A stretch of DNA of 5,021 nt from Cytophagales bacterium (GCA_003537495.1 DPSB01000228.1:1-5021); one strand, 5' to 3'; counted from the stretch's first letter, positions 1 through 5,021 are shown. Numbers and translations are program-made. The notes: generated by a model not told the origin, from the sequence alone.

Positions 1-270
1 TTCTTCATCCATTTCCTCCAGTTTAATTAAAAGGTTTTTCCAAAAATCTTCAGGGTTCGCTTTTAGTTCTTTAATAAAATTGATTCTATCACTTTCGGAC
101 ACAGATTCTATTTCTCTCAAGAAACATAAAACTCTTTTGTAAAATTTCTCCTTTTTATAATTCCGAACTTCAGAATAAAGATCTTTAGCATTCTTTAATC
201 TTTCAATAATTGTAAAAACGACCTCTATTGATTCTGTCCTTTGAACTAATTCCAATATTGTAATTTCCAT
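1..270 (-). CDS. Hypothetical helical protein, 3' end outside window
   Basis: An uninterrupted minus-strand frame of 90 codons runs from an ATG at 268-270 to the left edge. An in-frame TAA lies 24 bases upstream of the ATG, so this is the first possible ATG start. The product is charged and looks almost wholly alpha-helical, starting MEITILELVQRTESIEVVF. A Lys/Arg-rich stretch lies at about residues 25-47 (AKDLYSEVRNYKKEKFYKR) and the visible end is acidic (LEEMDEE, residues 84-90). No signal peptide or membrane segment is visible, so it is probably cytoplasmic. I do not recognise the family. Its GC is about 28% (counted by hand) against about 44% in lemA, which may mean a different history from the neighbouring operon. 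It has the same orientation as that operon but is separated from it by 175 bp containing hairpins, so it is probably transcribed independently. No Shine-Dalgarno motif is present. The unbroken AT-rich frame with plausible protein composition supports a real gene; the function is unknown. Confidence 0.72.
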   Translation of the reverse strand, partial: MEITILELVQRTESIEVVFTIIERLKNAKDLYSEVRNYKKEKFYKRVLCFLREIESVSESDRINFIKELKANPEDFWKNLLIKLEEMDEE

Positions 271-325
271 TAGTATTTTGTAATAGAGGGTGGATTATTT
301 TATATCAGCACTGCCAATTCTATTT

Positions 326-344
326 GTCCCTGATTCTTAGGGAC
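326..344. repeat. Short perfect inverted repeat
   Basis: The arms GTCCCT (326-331) and AGGGAC (339-344) are perfect reverse complements around a 7-base loop. The element lies between the end of the NTF2-like gene and the start of the 1-270 gene. No clean T-run follows on either strand, so it is a poor intrinsic terminator. It could be a weak hairpin or an operator about 55 bp upstream of the 1-270 start. The role is not determined. Confidence 0.4.
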
Positions 345-363
345 CCTTTTCGATATAACAAAC

Positions 364-396
364 TTACTCCCTTGTCCAGATTCTCGTATTTAAAGC
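364..396 (-). pseudogene. Second copy of the DUF3137 gene 3' end (remnant)
   Basis: On the minus strand this reads A-L-N-T-R-I-W-T-R-E-stop, against D-L-N-T-R-I-W-T-K-E-stop at the C-terminus of the intact DUF3137 protein (stop at 840-842). Bases 374-390 are identical to 850-866 over 17 nt. Over the 33 aligned bases including the stop, 27 match with no gap. Four of the six differences fall at third codon positions, and only K-to-R and D-to-A change the peptide. This fits a decayed tandem paralogue or a copied gene end. Homology stops abruptly at the REP-like hairpin beginning at 402, and an in-frame TGA lies just before the remnant. A dispersed repeat that happens to overlap both places is the alternative. 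The repeat itself is certain; the pseudogene reading is inference. Confidence 0.45.
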
Positions 397-401
397 CTTT
401 C

Positions 402-426
402 AGGCGCAAGCGTCCCGCTTGTGCCT
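402..426. repeat. REP-like hairpin, 10-bp stem
   Basis: The arms AGGCGCAAGC (402-411) and GCTTGTGCCT (417-426) pair over 10 bp around a GTCCC loop. One pair (406/422) is G-U in the plus-strand transcript and A-C in the minus-strand one. It starts 20 bp beyond the stop codon of the NTF2-like gene. In the direction of that gene it is followed by GAAAGGC rather than a T-run, so it is not a convincing terminator for the operon. The GC-rich compact palindrome in an intergenic gap resembles REP-type extragenic repeats, but one window cannot show whether it is dispersed. Confidence 0.45.
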
Positions 427-445
427 TCATATTTTTACTTCTTCC

Positions 446-835
446 TCACCGCTCCGCAATAAAATACACTTCCTGAATCTTTCCATTCGCGATTTTATAA
501 ATCGCCACGGCATGGAATTCGGGTTGGCCTTTCCGGAATAAAACCTGTTCTTCGTCTATTACTGTATTGCCTACTACCACCCGGCTTTTAATGGTGCAAT
601 GCAAGTCAGGAAGGTTTGTAAACATGCCCGCATAATTTTGGCGCATGGTAGTTTTTCCCGTATACATAAGCTGGTTCGGAAAATTGTAAACCTTCACGGT
701 GTCGCTGTACGCTTCCAGAAACAACTCAATGTTACGCTCGTTATAACCTTTCAGTTGCAGGTCAGCTAATTCGGTTGGGGTTTGGCTGTAACCTAATGTG
801 GGCAGTAAAATCAGAAGTGCAATTACGTATTTCAT
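446..835 (-). CDS. Secreted NTF2/SnoaL-like protein
   Basis: This is a 129-residue protein with a Sec signal peptide: a Lys at position 2, a hydrophobic core at about residues 4-15 (VIALLILLPTLG) and a likely cut near GYS-Q18. The remaining roughly 110 residues match the small cone-shaped NTF2/SnoaL-like fold. An N-terminal helix with the Y-N-x-R-N-I-E-x-F-L pattern (31-40) is followed by a strand with Y/F residues (VKVYNF, 47-52). Then come a G-K-x-x-M-R-Q-N-Y helix (60-68) and three beta strands ending QEVYFIAER. This fold covers many enzymes and binding proteins; no catalytic set is obvious, so the substrate is unknown. It is probably periplasmic. The start lies 4 bp past the DUF3137 stop, so the two are almost certainly co-transcribed and this is the last gene of the lemA operon. 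There is no Shine-Dalgarno motif, as is usual for Bacteroidetes. Fold confidence is good; specific function is not assignable. Confidence 0.85.
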   Translation of the reverse strand: MKYVIALLILLPTLGYSQTPTELADLQLKGYNERNIELFLEAYSDTVKVYNFPNQLMYTGKTTMRQNYAGMFTNLPDLHCTIKSRVVVGNTVIDEEQVLFRKGQPEFHAVAIYKIANGKIQEVYFIAER

Positions 836-839
836 ATTA

Positions 840-1769
840 TTATTCTTTAGTCCAGATTCTCGTATTCAAATCCAGTATCTCTACAATCTCTACAAAACGC
901 GTGAGGTAAGTATGAAACTCTTCCAATTGATTGTAGTTATCAGCTGTACTAAACAACCATGGAGCTTCAAACAGATTTTTGTTAATGGTAATGGCAATGT
1001 AAACATGCGAGCCAATAAACGATAAGGCCACTTGGGTGTTGAATTTTTTCTTAAGGTTAAGAATGCGTTGCATTAACGCAGGCGAGAGAATGTAGCGCGC
1101 TTCTACCTGGTCGGTACCATAAATAGCAAAGTTCTTTTCAAACTCTACGTCTTCAAGTTTGATTAATTGTGGCCGCATCATATTCATTTTCTGAAAGAAG
1201 CCACCCAGCGTGCTGCCAAACACATTCTCCGATACATCGGGCAACACAAACGTTTCACCAATAAAATGTTTGTTAAAGTCGGCAATAAAAAATATCCCTC
1301 TGAAAATGGTATGATACGATTTATTTTTTCCGCCCGATTTATACTGCGTATGCAATTCGGAAAACCGAATGCCGGTTTTATCTACTGTGCCGGTAAGTAA
1401 ATCATCGCCCCAATAGCGGTCGGGCCGTGTGGTAAAAATTTTGCTGCGATCATAATCTCCGCGGCTGATGCACGCCAAATGATTATAACTTAACCCATGT
1501 GCTTGCGCTATAGCCGCAACAATTTTGGTTTTGTAACTATGGCGATACTGTTTAGCATGATATTGATAGAAGAAAAACAGGCCCACACCGGCAAGTATTA
1601 GTGGCCACGCGCTTATCTTAAATGCCATAAAAGCCAGGCCGATACCAATACCAATTAAACCGTACAGTTTTATTTTGCTGGCAATAGTCTTGCGGCTGGT
1701 TTCCAGTTCAGCCAGATTGGGTTGCAGCGCAGTTTCGTAAAACGACTTAAAGTCGGTAATGCTGTGCAT
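840..1769 (-). CDS. DUF3137 domain membrane protein
   Basis: This 309-residue protein has a short cytoplasmic-type N-terminus (MHSITDFKSFYETALQPNL), then two closely spaced hydrophobic segments at about 35-50 and 54-69 forming a membrane hairpin. A large soluble domain of about 230 residues follows. That domain carries features I associate with DUF3137: FRGIFFIADFNKHFIGETFVL (split at 157-166 and 167-176), LEDVEFEKNFAIYGTDQVEA (205-224), then Y-I-L-S-P-A-L-M-Q-R-I, and IGSHVYIAI (252-260) before LFEAPWLFS. The C-terminus LNTRIWTKE looks like the normal family end. No enzymatic residues are recognisable and the biochemical role of the family is not established. It starts 3 bp after the lemA stop, the usual LemA-DUF3137 pairing, which suggests the two work together at the membrane. 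No Shine-Dalgarno motif precedes the ATG. A partial second copy of its last codons occurs at 364-396. Confidence 0.9.
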   Translation of the reverse strand: MHSITDFKSFYETALQPNLAELETSRKTIASKIKLYGLIGIGIGLAFMAFKISAWPLILAGVGLFFFYQYHAKQYRHSYKTKIVAAIAQAHGLSYNHLACISRGDYDRSKIFTTRPDRYWGDDLLTGTVDKTGIRFSELHTQYKSGGKNKSYHTIFRGIFFIADFNKHFIGETFVLPDVSENVFGSTLGGFFQKMNMMRPQLIKLEDVEFEKNFAIYGTDQVEARYILSPALMQRILNLKKKFNTQVALSFIGSHVYIAITINKNLFEAPWLFSTADNYNQLEEFHTYLTRFVEIVEILDLNTRIWTKE

Positions 1770-1772
1770 GCG

Positions 1773-2327
1773 TTACGAATTGAACAACGCTTTCGCGCTT
1801 ACATTCTGGCGTTCGGCTTCAGCAATTACAAAAACTTCTTTGCGCTTAAAGTTGAAGATGCCTGCAAAAATATTAGACGGGAATTTATCTACGGCATTAT
1901 TGTAAGCTGTTACAGCGGCATTGTAGGCTCTGCGTGCAGCCGAGATTTGTTCTTCGGTTTCGTTCCAGCTTCGTTGCAACATGGTGAACTGTTCGCTGGC
2001 TTTCAGATCGGGATAATTTTCTACGGATACCATCAAACCTTTTACCGTACCTGAAATCTGATTTTCGATGGCTACTTTTTCATCGGTAGTGGTGGCGGTG
2101 TTTGCTCTGGCGCGTAAGTCGGCCAGTTTGGTAAAAATTTCGTTTTCGTGTTTCATGTAGGTTTTGGCAACTTCTACCAGGTTAGGCAGCAGATCGTATC
2201 GTTTTTTCAACATCACGTCTATCGTGCCAAATGCATTTTCTACATTGTTGCGCGCGCCTACCAGGTTATTGAAGGTAAGCACCGCACCGATCAATACAAC
2301 AATTACAATTCCGACAATTAAGAACAT
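1773..2327 (-). CDS. lemA: LemA family membrane-anchored coiled-coil protein
   Basis: This is a 184-residue protein of typical LemA length. Residues 2-20 form one N-terminal membrane segment (FLIVGIVIVVLIGAVLTF). The rest is a helical bundle with the family's conserved blocks: N-N-V-E-N-A-F-G-T-I-D-V-M-L-K-K-R-Y-D-L-L-P-N-L (27-50), VENYPDLKAS (102-111), EEQISAARRAYNAAV (125-139) and the Y-N-x-x-V-x-x-F-P-S-N signature (142-152). The tail contains AEAERQNVSAKALF. LemA proteins are anchored in the cytoplasmic membrane with the helical domain outside the cytosol or exposed to it; their molecular function is not settled. It is the first gene of a minus-strand operon with DUF3137 (3-bp gap) and an NTF2-like gene. 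A -7-like TAATTTTA lies 26 bp upstream of the ATG and no Shine-Dalgarno motif is seen. Confidence 0.95.
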   Translation of the reverse strand: MFLIVGIVIVVLIGAVLTFNNLVGARNNVENAFGTIDVMLKKRYDLLPNLVEVAKTYMKHENEIFTKLADLRARANTATTTDEKVAIENQISGTVKGLMVSVENYPDLKASEQFTMLQRSWNETEEQISAARRAYNAAVTAYNNAVDKFPSNIFAGIFNFKRKEVFVIAEAERQNVSAKALFNS

Positions 2328-2353
2328 AGGTTATGGGTTTAACACAGCTAAGG

Positions 2354-2361
2354 TAAAATTA
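2354..2361 (-). promoter_or_regulatory. Candidate -7 element of the lemA operon
   Basis: On the minus strand the sequence is TAATTTTA, matching the Bacteroidetes -7 consensus TAnnTTTG at all but the last base. It ends 26 bp before the lemA ATG. The plus-strand lipoprotein gene has a similar octamer at the same 26-bp distance (4644-4651), which gives mild support. No clear TTG -33 partner is visible at the expected spacing, and the surrounding AT-richness makes chance matches easy. Confidence 0.3.
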
Positions 2362-2462
2362 AATTTTTAAAAGGATGGAAGACATTTATTTTGCTGGTAG
2401 GGGCTGAATCCAATATTTCTCTTATTTTTAAACGTAAAACATTTGATCCCAAAACATCAGCT

Positions 2463-3155
2463 ATGAAATTTTTAATTACTCTTTTTATTGCGTTAAGTAG
2501 TCTTGCATTAAATGCGCAGTTTTTACTACCTAAAGCAGGTCTAACGCTTTCCACCTTTGAGGTCGAAAATACAAGCGGAATGACATCCCGAATGGGCCTA
2601 ATTGCTGGTGTCGGATACAACATCAATATCGGTGATAAATTTTCAATTCAGCCTGAACTAAACTTTGTGCAGAAAGGCAGTAAATCAAAAAGTAATTTTG
2701 ATGAGTTCCCGTACGGAGGTGGATATATTGAATACAGAAGTTCTGATGAAGCACGATTGAACTACCTGCAAATGCCGGTAATGTTTAAACTAACCTTTGG
2801 CGATGCTACAAAAGTTTATATAAACGCGGGGCCTTCAATCGGTTTTGGACTTAATGGAAAAGGTAATTTTAAAACGTCTGTGTATGAGGAAGATCCTTTT
2901 GGTTATATATTCGAATACACCGATGATAGAGACTACAAGATTCTTTTTAAAAAGGAACCAGATGGTTATGAAGGTGTCGATAATTATGTAGATAACCGCA
3001 TTAATTTAAGTTTGCAAGTTGGAGGCGGTGTTATCCTAATGGAAAAGATAATCATCGATCTGCGTTATGGCATTGGCTTAACAGATCTCTATGATGACGG
3101 TAAATCAAAATTTAGAGTACTGCAGGTAACATTAGGTGTTCCAATCAGGTTATAG
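2463..3155 (+). CDS. Outer-membrane beta-barrel protein (OMP_b-brl_2 type)
   Basis: This is a 230-residue protein. I chose the ATG at 2463 over the upstream in-frame ATG at 2391 because it opens directly on a signal peptide, MKFLITLFIALSSLALNAQF, with a probable cut after NA-Q19; the 24 extra upstream codons are not signal-like. The mature part shows the repeat pattern of Bacteroidetes small barrels: LPKAGLTLST (22-31), GLIAGVGYNINIGDKFSIQP (45-64) then ELNFVQKG (65-72), LNYLQMPVMFKL (99-110) and VYINAGPSIGFGL (118-130). LQVGGGVIL (184-192) and IIDLRYGIGLTDL (197-209) follow, with an RVLQVTLGVPIRL end. Alternating hydrophobic strands are broken by acidic Gly/Tyr-rich loops (80-98, 141-180). 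The protein probably sits in the outer membrane as an 8-strand-class barrel; ligand or partner is unknown. It is transcribed divergently from lemA, 135 bp away. The leader has no Shine-Dalgarno motif; AACATTTG at 2438-2445 is a weak -7 candidate. Confidence 0.9.
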   Translation: MKFLITLFIALSSLALNAQFLLPKAGLTLSTFEVENTSGMTSRMGLIAGVGYNINIGDKFSIQPELNFVQKGSKSKSNFDEFPYGGGYIEYRSSDEARLNYLQMPVMFKLTFGDATKVYINAGPSIGFGLNGKGNFKTSVYEEDPFGYIFEYTDDRDYKILFKKEPDGYEGVDNYVDNRINLSLQVGGGVILMEKIIIDLRYGIGLTDLYDDGKSKFRVLQVTLGVPIRL

Positions 3156-3181
3156 GCTAGTTATTGAGTCAATCTAAAAAT

Positions 3182-3211
3182 AAAATAGTCGCCCATACAG
3201 GCGACTATTTT
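3182..3211. terminator. Bidirectional intrinsic terminator
   Basis: A perfect 12-bp inverted repeat (arms AAAATAGTCGCC at 3182-3193 and GGCGACTATTTT at 3200-3211) encloses a 6-base loop. The A-run of one arm becomes the T-run of the other, so it can terminate on both strands. It lies 26 bp past the stop of the plus-strand barrel gene and 20 bp past the stop of the minus-strand 3232-4461 gene, exactly where a shared terminator for two convergent genes is expected. Confidence 0.92.
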
Positions 3212-3231
3212 TATATTCAACATTCGAATTA

Positions 3232-4461
3232 TTAATTCCGACCGCGCTTGCCCGATCCTGAGCCAGATGAACCTGATCCGGAATTAGACCGTTGTGATTG
3301 TCCGCCCGAAGATTGACGCGGTTCACTTTGTCTTACCGATGGTTGCGAGGGGCGTGACTCCTTTCTTACTTCAGTTCGGTTTCCACCTGAGCCAGAATTA
3401 CTCGAACGATTTTCGCGCGGTTGCTCAACCGTGCGGTTGTTATTCTGATTGGTAGAACGTTCACCAAAACTTCTGTTGCTTGAGTTATTATTCCGCTCAG
3501 TAGTGCGCGTATTGTTTTCGTTTGTACTTCTGCGCCACTGGTTTGTTTCAGTAGTGCGATTCGTTTCTTCTCTGCGGCCCTGATTTATTTCTGACCTATC
3601 ACGGCTGTTTTCGCGCCCCGACCATTCATTTGAAGAACGGGTTCTGTTAGTGGTTGAAGCACTTCGGTTACGATTATCGTAGCGCATGGTGCGGCTATCA
3701 CGTTCGCGCGAATCACCATATACAGTTCGCGTGGAGCGGTACGTACTGATCTGATCGCGATGGCGATTGTACACAATTACCGAGGTACTGCGGTGCGGAT
3801 AATAAATTCTACTTGCGTAACGAATGCGCGGGGCATCACAATATCTATAGTAAGGGCGGTACACATGCCAACGTGGATAGTAGTTTACATACGCAATTGG
3901 TCTCCAACTGCGCCACCAGAAAGGCCAGTAATCCCAATACCAGGGCGATACCCAGGGTGAGTAGTACGGACTATATACATATTGTACAAAAGGCCAGCTC
4001 CATACGTTCACATAAGTTTGTGTGGTAGTGGTACCCGCATTGATGCGAACCTCCTCAGTCGGTTCAATAATGGTTTCAATACCATACACATCGGCATCGC
4101 CAGTTATTTGAAGAATGGCTCTTCCGTTTTCAAGTTTCTCCAGCGAGATTACGGCAATATCCTGAAACTCGTTTCTGGAGATGACAGCCTGCATGGTAAA
4201 GGTGTGAATGTTGCCTTCGTTGCGATCGATTACCCGAATGTAGTCGATGTTGCCATCACCATTCAGGTCGAGGTTATTCACTTCCGATTCCGGCAGGTTT
4301 AATAATCGTTCGAACTCTTCAGGCGAAGCGGACTTCTTGAATAATTCGAGCGCACCTTCCAGGCTGAAATTATCGCCTGGCACTTGTTCGCGTTCTTGTG
4401 CATGCACAGTTGCCACTCCCAGCAACATCAGCACGATAGTTTTCATCCACAGCGTTTTCAT
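3232..4461 (-). CDS. Secreted protein: Ca-loop-like, Trp/Tyr-rich, disordered RSN tail
   Basis: This 409-residue protein is built of contrasting parts. Residues 1-21 form a signal peptide with a likely cut at VHA-Q22; a second Met at position 6 could be the true start without changing the mature product. Residues 30-140 look folded and include DLNGDGNIDY (65-74). That is a DxNxDG loop like EF-hand, dockerin or FG-GAP calcium sites, with Asp at the ninth position but no Glu at the twelfth, where R76 sits. The folded part continues with DIAVISLEKL and GDADVYG. Residues 150-225 are extraordinarily rich in Trp, Tyr and Pro (WSWPFVQYVYSPYYSPW, 153-169), with a lone Cys at 208. Residues 230-409 are low-complexity Arg/Ser/Asn/Thr/Gln, ending SGSGSSGSGSGKRGRN. 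No enzyme motif is seen. It is presumably exported to the periplasm or surface; the basic disordered tail may bind polyanions (inference). It is a single gene ending on the 3182-3211 terminator, with an A-rich leader and no Shine-Dalgarno motif. Confidence 0.88.
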   Translation of the reverse strand: MKTLWMKTIVLMLLGVATVHAQEREQVPGDNFSLEGALELFKKSASPEEFERLLNLPESEVNNLDLNGDGNIDYIRVIDRNEGNIHTFTMQAVISRNEFQDIAVISLEKLENGRAILQITGDADVYGIETIIEPTEEVRINAGTTTTQTYVNVWSWPFVQYVYSPYYSPWVSPWYWDYWPFWWRSWRPIAYVNYYPRWHVYRPYYRYCDAPRIRYASRIYYPHRSTSVIVYNRHRDQISTYRSTRTVYGDSRERDSRTMRYDNRNRSASTTNRTRSSNEWSGRENSRDRSEINQGRREETNRTTETNQWRRSTNENNTRTTERNNNSSNRSFGERSTNQNNNRTVEQPRENRSSNSGSGGNRTEVRKESRPSQPSVRQSEPRQSSGGQSQRSNSGSGSSGSGSGKRGRN

Positions 4462-4643
4462 AGCGTTTTGTTTGTTTAATTATACGCATCAGAAAACAAA
4501 GGGTAGGCCAAACCCCTATAGTTGGCATAACTACCCAAAGTGCCATTCAGTATGTAATTTTTTTTGATTGATTGGGTAAAAGAAAAAGTTGAGGAATCTT
4601 CTGAAAATTGGGCTTGCTTACTCAGATTGTGATGCATTAAACC

Positions 4644-4651
4644 TATCTTTA
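4644..4651 (+). promoter_or_regulatory. Candidate -7 element of the lipoprotein gene
   Basis: TATCTTTA matches the Bacteroidetes TAnnTTTG consensus except for the last base and ends 26 bp before the ATG at 4678. A TTG occurs 14 bases upstream, closer than the usual -33 spacing, and another 27 bases upstream, which is farther than usual. It is a plausible but unproven promoter. The 216-bp region 4462-4677 must hold promoters for two divergent genes; on the other strand only a TATAAT at 4479-4484 stands out, rather close to its start. Confidence 0.3.
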
Positions 4652-4677
4652 CAAATCTTAAACAACCAAAATCACTT

Positions 4678-4779
4678 ATGAAACTTAAATTCTTGTTGTT
4701 AGTCGTTCCTGTAGTTGCCCTGAGTTTATTCATTCAGTCATGTGGCGATGATGAGGAACCAGTTAAAAATGTGTTGTCG
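4678..4779 (+). CDS. Lipoprotein N-terminus, broken by the chimeric junction
   Basis: The ATG at 4678 opens a classic lipoprotein signal: MKLK, a hydrophobic core (FLLLVVPVVALSLF, 5-18), then IQS-C22, where Cys22 would be lipidated. The residues after it are GDDEEP, the acidic stretch that marks surface-exported lipoproteins in Bacteroidetes. An A-rich leader without Shine-Dalgarno motif fits the other genes on this side. The believable protein ends at about residue 30-36 (PVKNVLSSDSP). Beyond that the base composition switches to 67% GC and the frame encodes Arg/Pro/Thr-rich nonsense staying open to the window end. GC-rich DNA has few stops, so the openness carries no weight. The end given is approximate. 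The function of the lost body of the protein cannot be told. Confidence 0.75.
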
Positions 4780-4790
4780 AGCGATTCGCC
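4771..4790. other. Composition breakpoint: Bacteroidetes to high-GC proteobacterial DNA
   Basis: Counted by hand, GC is 32-33% over 4621-4740 and 40% over 4741-4770. It then rises to 67% over 4771-4800 and stays at 67% over 4801-5021. The translation-start style changes at the same place: no Shine-Dalgarno motif to the left, a good one at glnS to the right. The lipoprotein frame loses protein-like composition here. No terminal inverted repeats, target duplication, tRNA or integrase is visible at the join. An assembly or ligation chimera explains all of this most simply; the exact base cannot be fixed. Confidence 0.75.
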
Positions 4791-4898
4791 TGCCCGCCAC
4801 CGGCGCGCCACGATGCCGGCGGACGAACAGGGTAAAATGCCGCCGATACGACCGATTTTCCGCGCCGGACGGCGCGCCCATCAGCGAGGCTTTCCCAC
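4791..4898 (+). promoter_or_regulatory. Upstream region of glnS with -10-like box and RBS
   Basis: This is high-GC non-coding DNA before the glnS start. It holds TAAAAT at 4833-4838, a possible sigma-70-type -10 box standing out against the GC-rich surroundings, without a clear -35 partner. A Shine-Dalgarno motif GAGG lies at 4886-4889, 9 bases before the GTG. The Shine-Dalgarno assignment is firm; the promoter is tentative. Confidence 0.45.
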
Positions 4899-5021
4899 GT
4901 GTCCGAACACCCCGATCACGGCGCCCCCGCACCCGCCGCCAACTTCATCCGCAACATCATCGACGAGGACAACCGTACCGGCAAATGGGACGGCCGCGTC
5001 GAAACGCGTTTCCCCCCGGAA
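4899..5021 (+). CDS. glnS: Glutamine--tRNA ligase (GlnRS), N-terminal fragment
   Basis: A GTG start at 4899 opens 41 codons running off the right edge. They begin MSEHPDHGAPAPAANF and include NFIRNIIDEDNRTGKWDG (15-32) and V-E-T-R-F-P-P-E (34-41). This aligns with the N-terminus of bacterial GlnRS: E. coli has NFIRQIIDED followed by TRFPPEPNGYLHIGHAK. The window ends just before the class I HIGH signature, so no catalytic motif is visible. The enzyme charges tRNA-Gln with glutamine in the cytoplasm; the full protein is normally about 550-600 residues. The start is fixed by the GAGG motif 9 bases upstream and by the length of the family's N-terminus. The composition and Pro/Ala-rich leader suggest a high-GC gammaproteobacterium, perhaps Lysobacter/Xanthomonadaceae (from memory, unverified). 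It does not belong to the genome to its left. Confidence 0.88.
   Translation, partial: MSEHPDHGAPAPAANFIRNIIDEDNRTGKWDGRVETRFPPE

Noticed and set aside
320..430. A minus-strand 36-codon open frame starting at 428-430
   Set aside because: It lies entirely over the REP-like hairpin, the gene remnant and the small palindrome, has no ribosome-binding signal, and is short enough to be chance.
2348..2626. Minus-strand open frame overlapping the start of the barrel gene
   Set aside because: It is antisense to a clear signal peptide and barrel N-terminus, and its translation has no protein-family features.
4497..4532. Small inverted repeats near 4503-4532 (GCCAA/TTGGC and TAGTT/AACTA)
   Set aside because: Arms of only 5 bp are expected by chance in this AT-rich gap and no spacing logic relates them to a promoter.
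4476..4733. Minus-strand open frame across the 4462-4677 intergenic region
   Set aside because: It overlaps the antisense of a well-formed lipoprotein signal and the promoter region, and its composition is not protein-like.
4802..4878. Two GGCGCGCC palindromes, at 4802-4809 and 4871-4878
   Set aside because: Such octamers are common in GC-rich DNA. They could recall cloning sites, but no vector or linker sequence surrounds them.
4780..5021. Lipoprotein frame continuing open to the window end as a possible lipoprotein fusion
   Set aside because: The translation becomes Arg/Pro/Thr-rich nonsense in 67% GC DNA, while glnS is read in a different frame of the same bases; the openness is a composition effect.
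4899..5021. glnS as a horizontally acquired gene in the Bacteroidetes genome
   Set aside because: There is no mobile-element hallmark, and the proteobacterial-style upstream region is present intact; a chimera is simpler, so transfer is left only as an alternative.

Overview
The window reads as two pieces of DNA from different organisms. About the first 4.77 kb looks like Bacteroidetes (Cytophagales/Flavobacteriales-type) chromosome. It has moderate to low GC, and its starts are preceded by A-rich leaders without a Shine-Dalgarno motif. Some -7 elements approach the Bacteroidetes TAnnTTTG form, and there is a lipoprotein with the CGDDEE-type acidic export signal and an OMP_b-brl_2-type outer-membrane barrel. 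From roughly 4771-4790 to the end the GC jumps from about 33% (4621-4740, counted by hand) to 67% (4801-5021, by hand). This tail carries the first 41 codons of a proteobacterial-type glutaminyl-tRNA synthetase gene (glnS), which has its own GAGG ribosome-binding site. The junction cuts a lipoprotein gene a few codons after its acylated cysteine. It is most simply an assembly or ligation chimera and should not be read as a gene fusion without checking.

Layout. 1-270 (minus): the N-terminal 90 codons of an unrecognised, AT-rich, helical protein running off the left edge. 271-445: an intergenic stretch with two hairpin-forming inverted repeats and a short second copy of the 3' end of the downstream DUF3137 gene, including its stop codon. 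446-2327 (minus): a tight three-gene operon, in transcription order lemA, a DUF3137 membrane protein, and a secreted NTF2/SnoaL-like protein, with gaps of only 3 and 4 bp. 2328-2462: a short divergent promoter region. 2463-3155 (plus): a secreted outer-membrane beta-barrel protein. 3182-3211: a perfect 12-bp-stem bidirectional terminator between convergent genes. 3232-4461 (minus): a large secreted protein with a calcium-loop-like motif, a Trp/Tyr-rich middle and a long Arg/Asn/Ser-rich disordered tail. 4462-4677: divergent promoter region. 4678 to about 4779 (plus): the start of a lipoprotein gene, broken by the junction. 4899-5021 (plus): 5' end of glnS.

How the genes relate. Five of the seven Bacteroidetes-side products carry a signal peptide or a transmembrane anchor and are predicted to act in or beyond the envelope. 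The sixth, DUF3137, is a membrane protein, and only the 1-270 product lacks an export signal. LemA and DUF3137 are known genomic partners of unclear biochemical role; the secreted NTF2-like protein is probably co-transcribed with them. I do not see a defence system, mobile element, CRISPR array or RNA gene. The observations most worth checking are the chimeric junction and the DUF3137 3'-end duplicate beside a REP-like hairpin.
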